Assembly (NCBI RefSeq): GCF_040807025.1
Contig: NC_090945.1
Span: 71,869,088 to 71,933,087, forward strand
Origin: Struthio camelus
Taxonomy: Eukaryota; Chordata; Aves; Struthioniformes; Struthionidae
Reading direction: 5' to 3'
DNA: 64,000 nt
The stretch's first letter is position 1, and the number at the start of each line of letters is the position of its first letter. The notes under the pieces were generated by a model that saw only the letters and a list, made by a program, of their open reading frames with translations, did no database searches and was not told the DNA's origin. Positions 23,962 through 38,200 of this stretch are shown here, in pieces. Both the position numbers and the translations under genes were made by a program.

Positions 23962-26900
23962 CAGTTAAAAACTGTGATCCTCAGAATGCCAGCTTAGCTG
24001 CTGCACTGACTGTAGAAAAATCAAAGCCTATACACGTCTTCGCATAATACCTCACTATTACAGTACCTCCTTCTGAAGATGCTCATGAGTGCATTTATCT
24101 GCCTATGCTGAGTAGCTCTTGCTAAAGCTCTGCTGGACTTCCCTTGACAAAGGGCTGTTCATTCAGGAGCACACCAAACTCTGCTGGTGCTGGGACTTCC
24201 TTCTCTTCCTCTGATGGGTATTTGCTCCAGTAGTCAGTATATTCATAGGGGAAAATAGAGAACTGTGTATAAAGTCTTCTTCTACTTCTAAGCCATTTCT
24301 CTCAAGAATGTGCCTCACTTCAGGCCCGGAGGTCACAGGAAGCACCCTAAAACTAAGGCTAGCATCTACTTGGGTGAAACTGGAAAGAGGGGAGAACAGC
24401 TCTTGGTCCCTTTTACTGAATTGACTGTTTGACATGGAAATCTAGTATTTAAATGATAAACACACTTCTGATTCTTTATCTAGTACTAACAAGCTTACTA
24501 CTACTAATTAAATGAATACCTTGTCCCACTCCCTGTTTTACTGAGTGTTTGTTTGAATATCACAATTTAAACGTTCATTACATAAAATCTGTACATTGTC
24601 AGTGAGGACAGAAACCCACACTAGGGAGTGGTTCTCTTCTACCAATGGCTTTCCTAGAGTGACTTAAGTCAATTTAGCTTAAGCCAATTGCCATAAAGGG
24701 CAATTTGTCCTCAGGAATGATCATGGGCTCCCTCCACCTCACCTGTGATTGATACTAGCTCTCAGGAGAGGTAGTTCTATCAGCCAGACTTAGCAAGGAG
24801 ACCTATATTGAAACCCATGCCAAGGGGTGCAAAACATATCAGTAACAGGTTGCCAGGAGTACTGAGGAGCTGTGAATGCCACTCTGGGGTTCTCCGGTCA
24901 GTTAAACCCCTCACAAAAGGCACCACCAGGCTCTCCAAGCAGTGCTACCTGGGACTCTCTGCAAGGACCGTCACAAATCTTAGTCTGAAAAACTGAATGT
25001 AAGCCTTTCCCACAAGTGAACGCCTTGATTATTAATGAACATCTGAGATACATCATTCAATTTTTTTCTTAAGGCATGTTTTAATGGAAAGCACAGACCA
25101 CTGTTGGTTTTGGAAACAAGAGCTTAGATATAGCTCATTCCTAGGAATCATTTTTGGCCGTTCTCTTGGCCCTAAGCCAGATGTCTGAGCTCTGAGGGGA
25201 TGCAATGTTCACATCTCTCTCCCATGTTTCCTGTTAATTATTTCAGATGCTCCCACTCTTCATATTGGCTGCTGTGAATCCGCATCTTCACGCACTCAAC
25301 ATTTCTTACAGCTTTTGTAAAATGACTCAGTGCCCAATTCAGGTTCGAGATTTCAGTTGCAGTATTCAGGCAACACTAACACTAAAGTCCATGTACGTTA
25401 AATCCATTGACAATAATAAAATTCTGGTCTTACTGGATCAGTTTTAGGGGATGGCAGAAAAATAAATTAAACAAAACAAATAGTAAACCCTATTTTAAGA
25501 TCAGAAAGGCTCCATTCTTTGGCTGATTGTATCAGAAACGATAGAATGTTCTGGTTTCTCTAATCAATAATACAGAAATAACATGTATTTTTAGTAGGAA
25601 TAAAGCAAAGGATAAAAAACAGGTTTTCTACATTTCTAAATTTTCTTTGTCCTTACTGGAAACTGGATGGCTCTTTTGTGAGCAGTGACATTTCATGCCA
25701 CAATAAACAAAGTATGGCCACAACTGAAGACAGCCTAATGTAGGTCCAATAGCGAAAAAGGGGTTAAATCTTCAGTTTTCTAAAGAGATGTCTGCAGTGT
25801 CTATTTTGAGCAGGCACTTGCTGCTACCATGCAGTCCAATGCTTATCTAAAACTGAAATGACATTGTTAGCCCTTGCTGAGCATTTTTATTTGGAACTGG
25901 GGCCAGGCTAACCATTGGTAGTTGATATTTGGTCAGTTCAGAGCGTGGGCAGAGCAAGTCCATCCATTTGCTTGTTCAGATACCCTGGTGGCAGGAAATA
26001 CAAGACCAAGATAAAGCCTCATACCAGTAGATGCTCATTCATTGTAAGAATGTCTCTCAGTAGCTGTCTTCCTGTGATTACTTACATTGTCCCATCATTG
26101 GTTGTCTTTATACACACGCTTCTACGTCATAGTGGGACAGAAATGATAACTTCAGTGTCCCCTCAGATATCCACACACAATGAAAATGGTTATCTATTTA
26201 TATGCCTAGAAAAGCAAGTGACTAATCCATAGAGTAGTGAGAACGCCATTGATGCTCTCTAATGATAATAATCATGGAAGCAGTGTGATCTAATGGTTTC
26301 ATGAATGAAACTTGGGTAGACTTTGGTCTTGCTAAATCACAGTGTGGTTTCCTGCTATTTTGGCTGTAAGTTAATTGAATCCGATCTACACGGAAGTTTG
26401 TTACAGCTTGTCTCCACAGAATTATAGCTAATCTTGTTGTTTTCCTAATTAAAACCCTGATTAATGTTAAATTCTCCCAAACTACTCAGATAAATGTTGT
26501 CACTGCTAGCACTTATTGGCATCAAAACAAATTAGTTTTCAGCTTTTTCTAATTTCAAGCAGTTTTCAAGACAATGACATCATAGGCAAACAATAGCTAA
26601 TCACGGTGAAAACAGTTCTCAGATTTTTAGAGTAAATACTTTAATTACTTGCTAAGAAGTTATTTTATCCCTTGTGTACTCCTACCTATTATCTGACACC
26701 ATACCTTTTCCCATAGGAAAAGTAGTATATTATACTGTCTAATTTTTAATAGGCTTTGTATGACGTTCTAATGTATTCCTTTGAGAAAATATTTTATCTG
26801 CAATATAAATTAAAGCTTATATTGGCCTCTTAAAACACCCTCAGCCAACACCACAGCTTAAATCCCATCAAAAGATGTTGAAAATTGTAGCTACTGTAAC

Positions 26901-29089
26901 TGTGCAAATAAGGAACATGTACATTGGATGAAACAAAAAATAAATGAAAGTGAGCTTTGGTTTAGAACATATTCAACATAATATTTATTAGTTTGATTAT
27001 ATTATTCATTTTGTGAAACTGGAAAAACAATAAAAGAATTCTTTTTAATTTTACTTGAAACATTCCATTCCATTTTCAGTCACATCCTCACTTACTTTTT
27101 AGATATTATTCACGTTATTTCCCCTCCTCCTATCAAACAAACATTCACAAAAATTGAACAAGTATAAATTTCTAAATGAATATGCTGTTTGTTTGCTATG
27201 TGGTTTAGAAATACAGAAGTCAATACATATCATTCTGGAATTGCTGAAATAAAGCATTCTAACAGCTCTCATTTTTTTCTCTCAACAATGTCAGTCTCCC
27301 CAAAATAAGAGTTTTTCCTAAATTGCCTTTTCATCAAAATATATTCAGTCAATTCTGTTGTAAATAGAAAATACCATAGGAGTACTTAAAAATGTGAGCT
27401 TAGCGATTTGGAGGAAATCTGAATAGAAAATTCTTTGACAAACCAAAGAAGCTAAGGTGTTCTTTCCATTGGAGTTGATACAGAATTTAGGACAAACAGA
27501 AAGCATCTGTGATTTTTGTCTTCTCCAGACTATCTTGTAACCCATACAGCTGCTGCTACGGCTAAGTGTTACACAGTCACACTTGCGTATGTTTTAGCAC
27601 CATCTAGCAACCCCCTGAGATACTGCATGTCAGCACCTGCTTTTCCCTTACACGGATGCCTTTAAGCAGAAATCTACACTGTTGTTTTTAATTTCCTCAA
27701 ATATAGTCATAGATGTTGCAAAATAACATACTTTAATATGAAATAATATCCCAGAGTACTGTGGCAAGTCAAGAAAGGATTTCCTAAGCTTCTTATGCGC
27801 TGCACCACAGATTGTCCGGCGAGCAATATTGCCAGAATTTTCTGTATATGAACTGTGACTCACTCACCTGTTGCTGATATGTACACACATGTGCTAGGCA
27901 GGCTGCTGATATGGTACCATTCAAAGTCCTCTTACCTGGTAACCAATGTAAAAGAGAGCCAGTATTGAAATTGGATCAGCTTCACGTGGATTACACTATG
28001 CTCATTCTTTTACCTTATGTCTTCTAGCACAAATGAGACTTATAAAATTAGGTGTACAGCTTTGCATCACCTATTTTTACCTTTATTTCTTTGAGGCGGG
28101 CATTGGCCAGTGAATGGTGTGTTGGGCGTTTCTTTCAGGTCAGACATATCCAGGCTGTAGAATAGACACTAACCACTGGCTAAGAGAGCACAGTCTGAGA
28201 ACTGCTGCAATAAAGAAAGCTTTTTCAGGTAGTGGCATTGATGTGTAGTAATTTTCTTTCTGATGACTCTTTAAGGAGATGAATCAGAACTGAACACTGC
28301 CACAGTTCATACTGTCTTTCATTACAACCACAAGCAAAAAGGAACAAAAGCAAAGATTTCTTTTGCTCTTTCAAAATTAGAACTGCATTTGTCCAGGAAA
28401 AGGAAAAAACCTCCAATAATGACAAAATAAGTCCTGGAAAACAAGATAAAGAAACTTGAAACACTCGTATGTATAGTGGAGGCCTTTTTGCAATGTGTTC
28501 AGAGCTGGGGTTTTGGTCCCTGAGAGAATCAAGGCCCTTAACCTCTCAAACAAGACTGTGCGTATACAGCAATTCACAGAGGGAGAAAAACTTGCCAAAA
28601 CCAACAAAATAAAACTGCTCTACTGTACTCTTTATGCACAACTCTCGGATTTTTGCCGGGAGAATGTCCCTGCTTATTTACCGTATGATCTATGATATCA
28701 AATCCTTGTACTGATCATTGAAGAGAACTGGCTTGCACCCTTCCAACAATGGGGGTCTTCACTTGGTTATGAGGAATTTCTGGACAAAACAAAAGAAAAC
28801 TTGACAAAAATTACACTTTTTATAGAATCAGGACAGTTTTGACTAATCATTGATAGAAAAGCTTCTTTCCCCCCCCCCCCAAATGCCAGGTGGAATTTCT
28901 TGATAACATTGTAGCAAAAAAGGTCTAGAAGACAGCTTTATGTAGCCAAGTCCCCCAGGGCAAGAGACACTGTGTCTAAATCACTCCCCAGAGGTGATAG
29001 TCCAAATTACACTAGACACCCTCCAACTTGCTCCATTGCTTTGCTATCTTTATCAGATTTATTTTGTTCTTTATTTCTCACCCAAACTG
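23962..29089. other. Non-coding DNA, strongly AT-rich
   Basis: No gene supported. The 26,400-27,300 part is especially AT-rich, with many ATTA-type sites (for example CCTAATTAAAACCCTGATTA at 26,445-26,464), a texture seen both in neutral desert and in conserved enhancers. The 105-codon + frame at 25,915-26,232 has no recognisable content. Confidence 0.7.
28869..28880. repeat. Poly(C) tract, 12 bases
   Basis: An unbroken run of 12 C in non-coding DNA about 200 bases left of the inverted CR1 fragment; unrelated to it as far as can be seen. Confidence 0.95.
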
Positions 29090-29270
29090 TGGATTTTTTG
29101 CCACTTAAGCCCATTATTTCTTGTCCTATCCACCCTGGACATGGAGAAGTAGTTCTCCCGGAGGCTATCTTCTACCTAAGCAAAGTTATTACCCTGTCTC
29201 CTCTTCAGTCTTCTCCTCTTCAGGCTAAAAGCTCCAATTCCTTCAATCTTTTCTCATAGGTTGTACGTTT
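29090..29270 (-). mobile_element. Old CR1 LINE fragment, inverted
   Basis: Read on the - strand, 29,262 down to about 29,095 contains CR1 ORF2 C-terminal landmarks in the correct order: a 'TATGAGAAAAGATTGAAGGA' stretch, then 'AGCCTGAAGAGGAGAAGACT', then 'GATAGGACAAGAAATAATGG'. The match is clear but diverged, and both ends fade into unrecognisable sequence. It belongs to an older CR1 subfamily than the copies at 15.7 and 23.5 kb. It explains the + strand 95-codon open frame at 28,972-29,259, which is antisense to the fragment and not a gene. Confidence 0.8.
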
Positions 29271-32200
29271 TGAGATCTCTGATCACTCCTGACGTGTTCT
29301 TGTCACCTGAGGCTTAGGGCACTCATGTGATTAACATAAGTCAAATTCAGACACAATGAAAACAAAACCAAATAATACCACTGAAAGAGACAGCATTGCA
29401 AAGCAGTGCTTCTGACCTGAGTTTTATACATACTCTGATTAGTGGATAACTTTGAAAATACGCAGTGATGTTGGCCTAGTTTAAGTTGAGCATAGTTGCT
29501 TTCAAATCTGTTAACAGTTTTATTTTACATCACTCTATATTCTGATGGGAAGCCATGAAATATGCATAATATTTTGATGTTTGTAACTTGTCTCCTCTTT
29601 AGCAATGCTTGCAGGCTACCAAGAAAATTGTCAGTCTTGATTTGTTTAAAAAACAAATTTAATTCACTCTGGGTTTTTAACGCATCCTGTTTGTAAATAA
29701 AGGAAAAAATGAAGCCATTTCTCCTGAGAAGGCCTATGTCCTCCATACCATGTTAAATAATTAACAGCGCTCACCATGCCAACAATTATTAGGAGAAATC
29801 TCCTGGAGATGGCCTCTTGCTCTCAACAAACACATCATCTAATTTTGACAAATGTCATTGGTCTCAGAAGTGTGCTTATTCCTGGTAGCAAATTTAATGA
29901 TCTGCAGAGCATGCCCCCTTCTAATACTTAGCAGTTACAGAAAGTACGTCCTACACTGTGCAATTAAAGCACAGTCTGTAAAATAATTAGCTACAGGGAA
30001 AGAATGTCAAACAGGAACAAGGGTTCCTAAGATCACAATCATTTCAGTAATAATTGTTGAGCAAACCAGGAGTCTATTCAGAAAGTGCTGCTCAAAGACA
30101 TAATTTCAATATTTAAGTTATTAAATATGGGGAGTTTAGGTCTAAGAGCAAATTAAAGAAATATTCCAAGTGGGTGAATTTCATAAAAAATTAAGTATTC
30201 TTCTTGGATATTTATAAAATAACATTGCTAAATTAGGGTCCTGCTACTTTTCAAAATATGTCAGAGCTATAAACTCCTACATGTGACTCAGTTAGCAAGC
30301 AGAAAATCTCTTTAATGTCATTTCATTTCACAGATTATTTCAGCAATATCATTTAATTTCACAGATTATTTCAGCAAAAAACATTCCTACCTACCTTCCA
30401 GGAGAAAATAGGGAGGAGATATTTTGGAGAAAATAAACTGCAACAGAGCAATAATGTATTTAATTAGTGTATTCAGAGCAGAATAGGCTCACCTACTCAG
30501 GTGAGCAATCCCATTAACACGAGTAAAGCTTTCCCTTAAGTATGTAAGGTGTTGTATGTAAATGGATTGGTAATGCTTAAATTTTGTAATTTTGCTCGAG
30601 TATTCTTTAACCTATGAAATCTCTCATGTGTCACTGGAACGTCTCTAAAAATTACTTAATCTCTACAAGGGGCATAGGTCCTATTACAGATCCAGGACAC
30701 TATTCAAGTCCTGGGCCAAGTTCATGCCACAGGCACCCCCCCATCCAGCCCCTCCGTGGAGGGCTGCCTGGTCATCGAGCCATGCCGAATGCTGCTTGTG
30801 TCCCCCCTTCGCTCACCACTGGTCACGGGCACCACTCAACCTTTCGCAGCCTCGTGTGTCAGTTGGACATAGGTAGGTATTTGACCTCACTATCATTCAG
30901 CAGTCACATTTTCTTCTTCCTGAGTCTTCAGTGGGCACTGGCTAACATTTCAGTTTATACAATTGGTTTCGGTGAGCCTTTAGGACATGCTATATAGTTT
31001 CAGCAAAGTTATCTCCAATAAGAAAAAGGGCATCTTTCCATAACATATCCCTTATCTCTTGACAACAGAAATTAGCCTTATGTCCGTCTTTTACTACAGA
31101 CAGCTGCCTGTAGTAGCAGCTTCGGCCTTGGAGTCTTTGCTTGGTATTACAAACTGCTTTTTCTGTCTCTTTTCAGTAGTTAATATTTAAAGTGACACTG
31201 GACTTTTCTATCCCACTAGCTTTTGGCATCTAGTTCACAGATGATCATTGTTATTACAACTCTATTTTGCTTTCACTAAAAGGGATTTCCCCGTTTTCAG
31301 AGGTGTTTGATCTATTGGAAGGCAAGCAGCAGATGGTTCATATAAAATCTCATTAGCCTCTCTGAAAGCATGTTTCATTACTGTGTGGGAGGAAACATTC
31401 TCTGTTTTCAAAGTAATTGTAATATAGTGATTATAATGTGCAGAATACAATATTTCAGGTTTTAAATAGTAATCACCATTCTTATGACTCAACAAGAGAA
31501 ACAGTGAGGTCTGGAGAACCGTTTCTGACCTTGGGCATGTCACTGCACTTCTATTTCCTTTTTACTTGCTGTTTTCCTCTTATCTTATCGTGCAAGTTCA
31601 CTGACAGAGATTGCCTTTTACATATGGTCATGTAACAGGATGCAGATGCCTTTATACAGCTGGGGCTTCTGTGCTTAGTGTAATAAAAATAAACAACAAT
31701 AACAAGAAATGAAATACTGTACATCCCTATCCTGCTGCAATATTAATGTGCTGAAAAATCAGTGCTAGGGTATTATCCATGAGGAGGTAGTTTTAGGAGC
31801 TGGGCATCAAGCTGCAGACTCATGAATGGAGAGATGAAATTCAAGACCTAAAGTCAAAGCAACTCACAGTATAGTCACTGCATATAAATAAGTAGGCTTT
31901 GATTTGTCCATAGCTTCAGCTCTTAGAAAACTTTGAAGCAAAAGAGGAATGGGAAAATATTATCCGGTAGCAGTAGTAGAGTAGAACAAATTAATGATTC
32001 ACAATGAGGAACTTATCTGAAATTTGACCTGCCTGAGCAGATGATGCCACTCTTATTTTAAAGCAGTTTTGAATAAACCTCAATCTGAAGACCATGGAAA
32101 AAGAAAACTGTTAAGATTTGCAATGCAAAGTGTGTTGTTACAAAGCACCAGTTACCATAAGTGCAACTTTGATTTTTTGCCTCCTTAGCAGGTAATTTGT

Positions 32201-35200
32201 TAAAGAAAGGACAACTTAAATTACAAACTGTTCTCTCAAATCAAGTATTAAAAATGTACTGTTAGTAAATATTTGTAACTTTTGCCTGTTGTAGGTATTT
32301 ATACTAGCTCAAATGCTTCAGTATTCATGGAAAGAGGATTTGACAAGATCACAAACAACCAAATCAAAAACATGGAATTTTTCTCCACTACTTCTTCAGT
32401 TCTAATTATGAACTTGCATGTATAATCACAGTAATACCAAGGTGGCAGCTAGACCTGCTGCACTTTGCAACCATAAATGCACATTCAAAGTGCTTGTATT
32501 ACAACTGCCACTTAGTGCAGCAATACTCTGCGCTGGCCATGTGTATGCACTGCTTTTGCTGCAACCATTATTGACAGATAGTACAAAAGCTGTCTGTTTC
32601 TCTGTGTTAAAAACCTTTTCACTCCAGCAGAACTGACTATTTTCCATGACTCCTGAGGTTAGAGTAGTCCTCAAAAAAATCAATTTGATTCTGAGTTGTA
32701 ATAGATTTATAATGTGTTTTTTCAATAACATTTTCAGTATGTCAGAATACCAGCATGTTCTTTCTGATTTGTTTTAATTTGCTTTCTTCTAGAAAGAAAA
32801 CTGATTGCATTTGGGCTGCAGAGTCTAAACCACACCAAGCTAACTGCTTTATGAACTGTCATTGCTATTCTTTTAATAGCTGTTTGTAGCTTTCCTTCTT
32901 ACTATGTGGCTAGTCCTTATGAGTTTGCAAATTTTTTAATAACATGTCTAAATGGCAGGTAAAATATATTTTCTGGTGAGTTAAAACCTGAATGAGAGTG
33001 ATGTATTTGTATGATGGCAATCCAAAATTTTAGAGTGAAAAAATTTCTAGATTTTCTAGGATGATGTAATATGGTCAAATTGAAACTTTTCACAGGAGAA
33101 TTTTAGTGTAAACTTTCAGGAAAATCTTCCACCCAGTAGACTGCCAGGGTTTAAGTCTCTCAGGATTTCTCTGCTGCCCACTACATTTTTAGCAACGTCA
33201 GATTTCTGCAGTCTCACTCCCTGAGAGAGAATTTCACAGCCAGTTCCTGTCCTGCACCCCCAAGGAGTCACACCATTACCTCTCTTAACCTGTGCCAGAC
33301 ACAGCCGGCTGGCAAGACCTTGGTGGCAAACATTTCTTCTCGGCACTGAACCCTATGGGAAGGAAGGCTTTCGCACACTAGAAGAGAAGCAGTCAATACT
33401 ATGCCAGACTTTTTATCATGAAACTAGGAAACTGAAACCATCGAGAAGAGCAGAGCAAGATGCCACTGGCAACAATCTGAGCCCCCTGTTGTGTGCTCAG
33501 GTGCTGAAGTGACACGGTCGAGGCGTTACTGCTAGGGCTTTGTGTGGCTCCCACAAATTCAATTTTTGGTCAAAAAGTCTAAAGAAAATACTGTTTCTAG
33601 GCTGACTTCCTTGTTCTTTTCACGCTCTGATACTTTAGCAAGGAAATCTGCCATGCATTATTTTTTCATGCCTGTGTTTTTGGGGAGTTTTCTTTGCATT
33701 TTGACAGCTGTAGTTTAGCAGTTTGCTTCGACTTGCAGAGTAAAAGAGCATAATATTATGACTGCATACTAGAAAGTTAGTTCTGATGCTATCCAATACA
33801 TTGGAACAGTCTGTTATTCCTTCCTCAGCCAAGCAAAATCTACTCCCTTGTGCATTTTTGGCAGTGACATGTGTTTTGAGGAAAAGCTGCTATTGTTTGA
33901 GTGCCTTTTATCACAACAGACCTTAACTCTTTTATATTTGACCTACACTGGAGAGTAACTGTTACAGGAATTAGTTTCAGTGAAGTTTTACCCAATCCTT
34001 TGCAACAACATCTGAAAATCATATTCAGACAAAATTCTCATAAAAATAAAGCCCAGACATTCAAAGCAATTAAGGCCTGTGAAAAACCTTTCCTTGAAAA
34101 CTACACTACAACAAAACATAAACAAACACTGTGCACCAAAACAAAACAAACTAAGGACCCTACCAGTCATTCACCTGATACGAATGTTTATCACAAGTAA
34201 GAAATAAATGCGAGAAGAAGAACATTCCAGGAACTTACAAGCAAATAAGAATATTGAGCTCTCTGCATTGTCTGAGCAATTCATTATTGGCAGGAGTAAC
34301 CCTCTAAATTAAAATAGTCTAGGTCAGGTGTGCATACAAATATCCTCATATTTGCTGTACTCAGATAACAATTTAAAATAAATAATTAGCTTAAAGATGA
34401 ATTCTGAGCATGCTAAAGCTTCCCGATGGACAACTCAGACAATCAAAAGTGTCCAGCGTGAGAAGGCTTCCAGGCATGTCATTGGCACTTCATAATGCAG
34501 AAAGCACAGGCAACAGTTACAGCAACAAAACAGTAGTAATACATAAAAAATAATTGTTCTTTGGTGTCCTATAATACTGTCCAGAACTTGGTCCACCAAC
34601 ACCTAAATATGGTAAGACAGCAAACTCTCCCCTCTCCAAAAAACTCTATGCAGGGGATTTTAAATTGCTGTTTCCTAATTGTCAAGATTTCATATTTCTG
34701 AGGTAAATAATTTTCAGCAGTAAAGTTGACCATATTCATGTAGAATTTAAAAAATTTGGGAATCAGTAAATGAAAATCATCAAAATGAGACAGTTAGTAT
34801 CCTCCACTGTTGGGTTTCAAAGCAGCTTGCTAACTTTGAGGCACTATAATGACTGAAAAACAGAAGCTCAGTGGTTCGTTCACTCACTCCCTAAGAAAAG
34901 AAAAGGGAGCAAAAGGAAGCTTGGCTCTGAGGCCAGATGATCAGGGATTTGTGCATAGTACATGTTCTCTCTTGCTTGTTTTCTCTCCCTAGCACAATAA
35001 ATATTTAATCAGCCCTGGCAACACTAGGCACTGTGGACTATATTGTCCCTCAAAGTCAGTTTTTTTGAAGAAGGCAGATGGCTCTGGATCACAGAACTTA
35101 CAATGAGACTGTCCCATTACTAACCGCCCTGTCCACTCAATCCCTTTCCTTCCTTTGGGCTGAAAACCCAGACTCATTTTAGGCAACAGCAAAACTCCAG

Positions 35201-38200
35201 CTGAATTCGGTAAGGCCAAGATCCTATCCTTTGTTTTAACGTTGTGAAAAAATTCTCACAGGAACCTTTTGATTTTTCTGAGGGAGAATACATCATTAAT
35301 ATCATGGTGGCACAGTACGCGATAGACATATTTAGAGGTTCTCCATGCATTTCGGTTGCCCAATAATTCAACTCCTTAGGAAAAACAAACAAGTGGCAAA
35401 ACAGAATGCCGATGTAATGAAATGCCATTCGTCATTCGGTGTATATAACACTTTTCATGATGTTACAGAAAGTGCCAAGTATAGAAATGTGTGTACTGAA
35501 ACCAAAATTCATCTTCAAAAAATCAATGTGTTAAGTAATAATAACTAACCTGGAAGAAAATATATTTTCAGAGGCTCAGCTACACATGAAGAGAATGGAT
35601 GTGAGTGAAGAACAAATGCTCAAGAAGAAAAAATACTGCAGGGTTTTTTATGTGCTCGAAATTTATCTACAGAAAATTTTAGCAAAACTTGTTTTTTTCA
35701 AATCATATACTCTAAGTTATACCCAATTCAGATAAGATATATTTTGCATCCCAGATGAGCTTCATTTTGGAAGTTCAGAGGTTCATCTTTCTGTTAAAAC
35801 CAGATTATAAAAATTCCAAGAAGATATAAACAAAGAAAATCCCCCAAATTAGCTATTACATCCAAATCAAGGAGAATGCTTAATGCAGTCACATAATTTA
35901 TAACATAGAAAGCAGATGAACGTTCAGTATAGCATACTGCTAAACAAAGCACTCCAGCAAATACCATTGGACTCGATCATCACTGAGCAAAGGTAAATTT
36001 CACTGAACTTTTGTATAAGCTTCCCCTCCTCCGTCAAAAAAAAAAACCTCTTGCCTCTCTCCCAGGAAAAGCTAAGATTGTCATGCCTTAGTACAGCAAA
36101 ACCCCTTTTATGGGAAGGCTGGCTCGTTTCCTATAACTAGCAGGTAAAGTTTTTATACTGGACAACAGGTATAAAAAGTTGCATCATTTTCTGCAGATGA
36201 AACAGGTCTGTTCCTTGCTGTCAGAGACAGATTTAATGGAGATCACCAAGTGGACTTTGTTCTTCTGGCCCATCTGCTGGAGTCAGCTTGATTCAAATCA
36301 GAGCTTTTCCCGCAGTATTTTATTATTCAGTGTTCAGATTTAAACAGAAAAAAAAAAATAAAAGAAGAGGAAAAATCCTAACACTTCAAAAAAACTGCAA
36401 AAAAGACTTCATTCATACTCATATCAAAACTGACGCATGGAGTACGGCAGAATATTTTAATTATCTTGAGTTAGGTTACTTACTCCAACTAGCTTAGAAT
36501 AATTCAACTTCTCAAAGCAGGATACGCTGAAGCAAGGCCTGTGTGCAGGAGAAGGGAAGAATTCCTATCAGCATTCTCACAGTTCTCAAAATCACAGCAA
36601 ATAAAAACAGAAAAACAACCCTCCTCACATGAAAACCTCCAGAAGTAGTAATTTACTAAACTGGGTGAGGCTGAGATGAAGGAAAGTCCAAGAATTGAAG
36701 TGATCACAATACTGGACAACTGAGCCAGAGTAATTTTCCAAGGCTACTGCATGTATTATTTTGCAGTACCTTTAAAATAAACTCCTCCTGGAAGGACTCT
36801 GGAAGACTGTCCTGACAATTCATCCGTAAGGGAGATTGCATTGCACATCAGAAATGTCATACACTCAGATTGCTCAGCACCCCTGCAGCAGAACGTCTTT
36901 GAAGCACTGAATTGATGAAGCTCCACAGCCTCCAGACCCACAACAGTACGTTCCGCTTGGTTATACCACTGGCAGAGCAAAAAAGTTACAAAAAAAACAG
37001 GCAGAAGGCTTGCATGTTCCTAGCATGACTTGTGTGAAGAAAGCACAGATTGACTGTTCCATGTTAATATGCTGGGGAAACACAACCATTACTGAAATGT
37101 GGACCTCTTTCATAGCCATCCAGAAGTACCAGGATAAACTTCTGGATAAACTAGCAGACAGATATAACCCTGTCATTACCTCAGAAATTCCTGCCTATGA
37201 AGATAGTACCAAAAAGCTAAATTGTGTCTGAGCCAAAAGAAATTTGATGAATTATATTTTAGTGAGATTTTGCAGAATCTGGCATCCATTTAGCGCTCAG
37301 TAGGCTGTTGAACCTGTTTGTTTTGAAAAGTCTTATTAAAAAAAGCACATAACAGCCTCATTATAGAGGAGCTTTGAGATAAATTATACTTTAATTTATT
37401 AAGAGATATAGACTGTTATTATAATATCTTTCAAATTTGCTTAATGAGTAATTGAATACCTTTAGTTCTGGATTAGGGACCAAGAATTATTGACATTAAG
37501 GGCTATCATAGTTACTTCTACGGTCTTTAAAAGGAGATACTTTTTTTTGCCACTGTAAATTATTTACACCTAACAAGCTGGAGTAAAAAAAAACCTTTTT
37601 CATACAGCACATATCTTCGAATTCACTGAAATGTATAGATAGTGCTTTTCTAATAAAAAGTTTGCATCCCAGAGTTTAATGAATAGAAAGTCTGCTATTT
37701 AATTATATTTTAATTACAAATTTCATCAAGAATGCCTCTCATTCTCTTCTAAGGAGGCTCATATTATAGAAAGTTAGAATATAAGAAAGTTAAGTTTCCT
37801 TTCGCTCCCCAAGACTTTTTTAAATGCAAGATGTTCCATTTTCTTTCATGTCGATCATTCTGTTGCTCCTGCCTGAGAACAATGCCTAACTCCTTTTTTT
37901 TTTCCTCCCTTGGCTGTTGCTATGCAAAAGGTACAAGCTGCTTTCTCGTTTTATTTTATGACAGCCAAATTATCTTTTCAGCACCAGTGGTTGGTTTCAG
38001 GGTCTGTCCAGTGGATCTGAACACAGCAATAACTTCTCCATGCAACCTCAGAGACAAATTTGGACGCACAGTTAGCACTAGTGTCTAAATGAGGTCCACT
38101 GAGAATTAGCAGATCTTAAGAGAGATCAAGAATCAGCTCCAGAAATGCAGTCTAAGCACCATGTCAGTGACGATTTTCTCGACAAAAATAATAGTATTTG

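Noticed and set aside
28972..29259. 95-codon + strand open frame
   Set aside because: It overlaps an inverted CR1 fragment and is its antisense reading; the - strand has the CR1 landmarks.
37010..37231. 73-codon + strand frame that reads rather protein-like
   Set aside because: Too short, with no acceptor or donor in phase and no recognised family; no evidence beyond composition.
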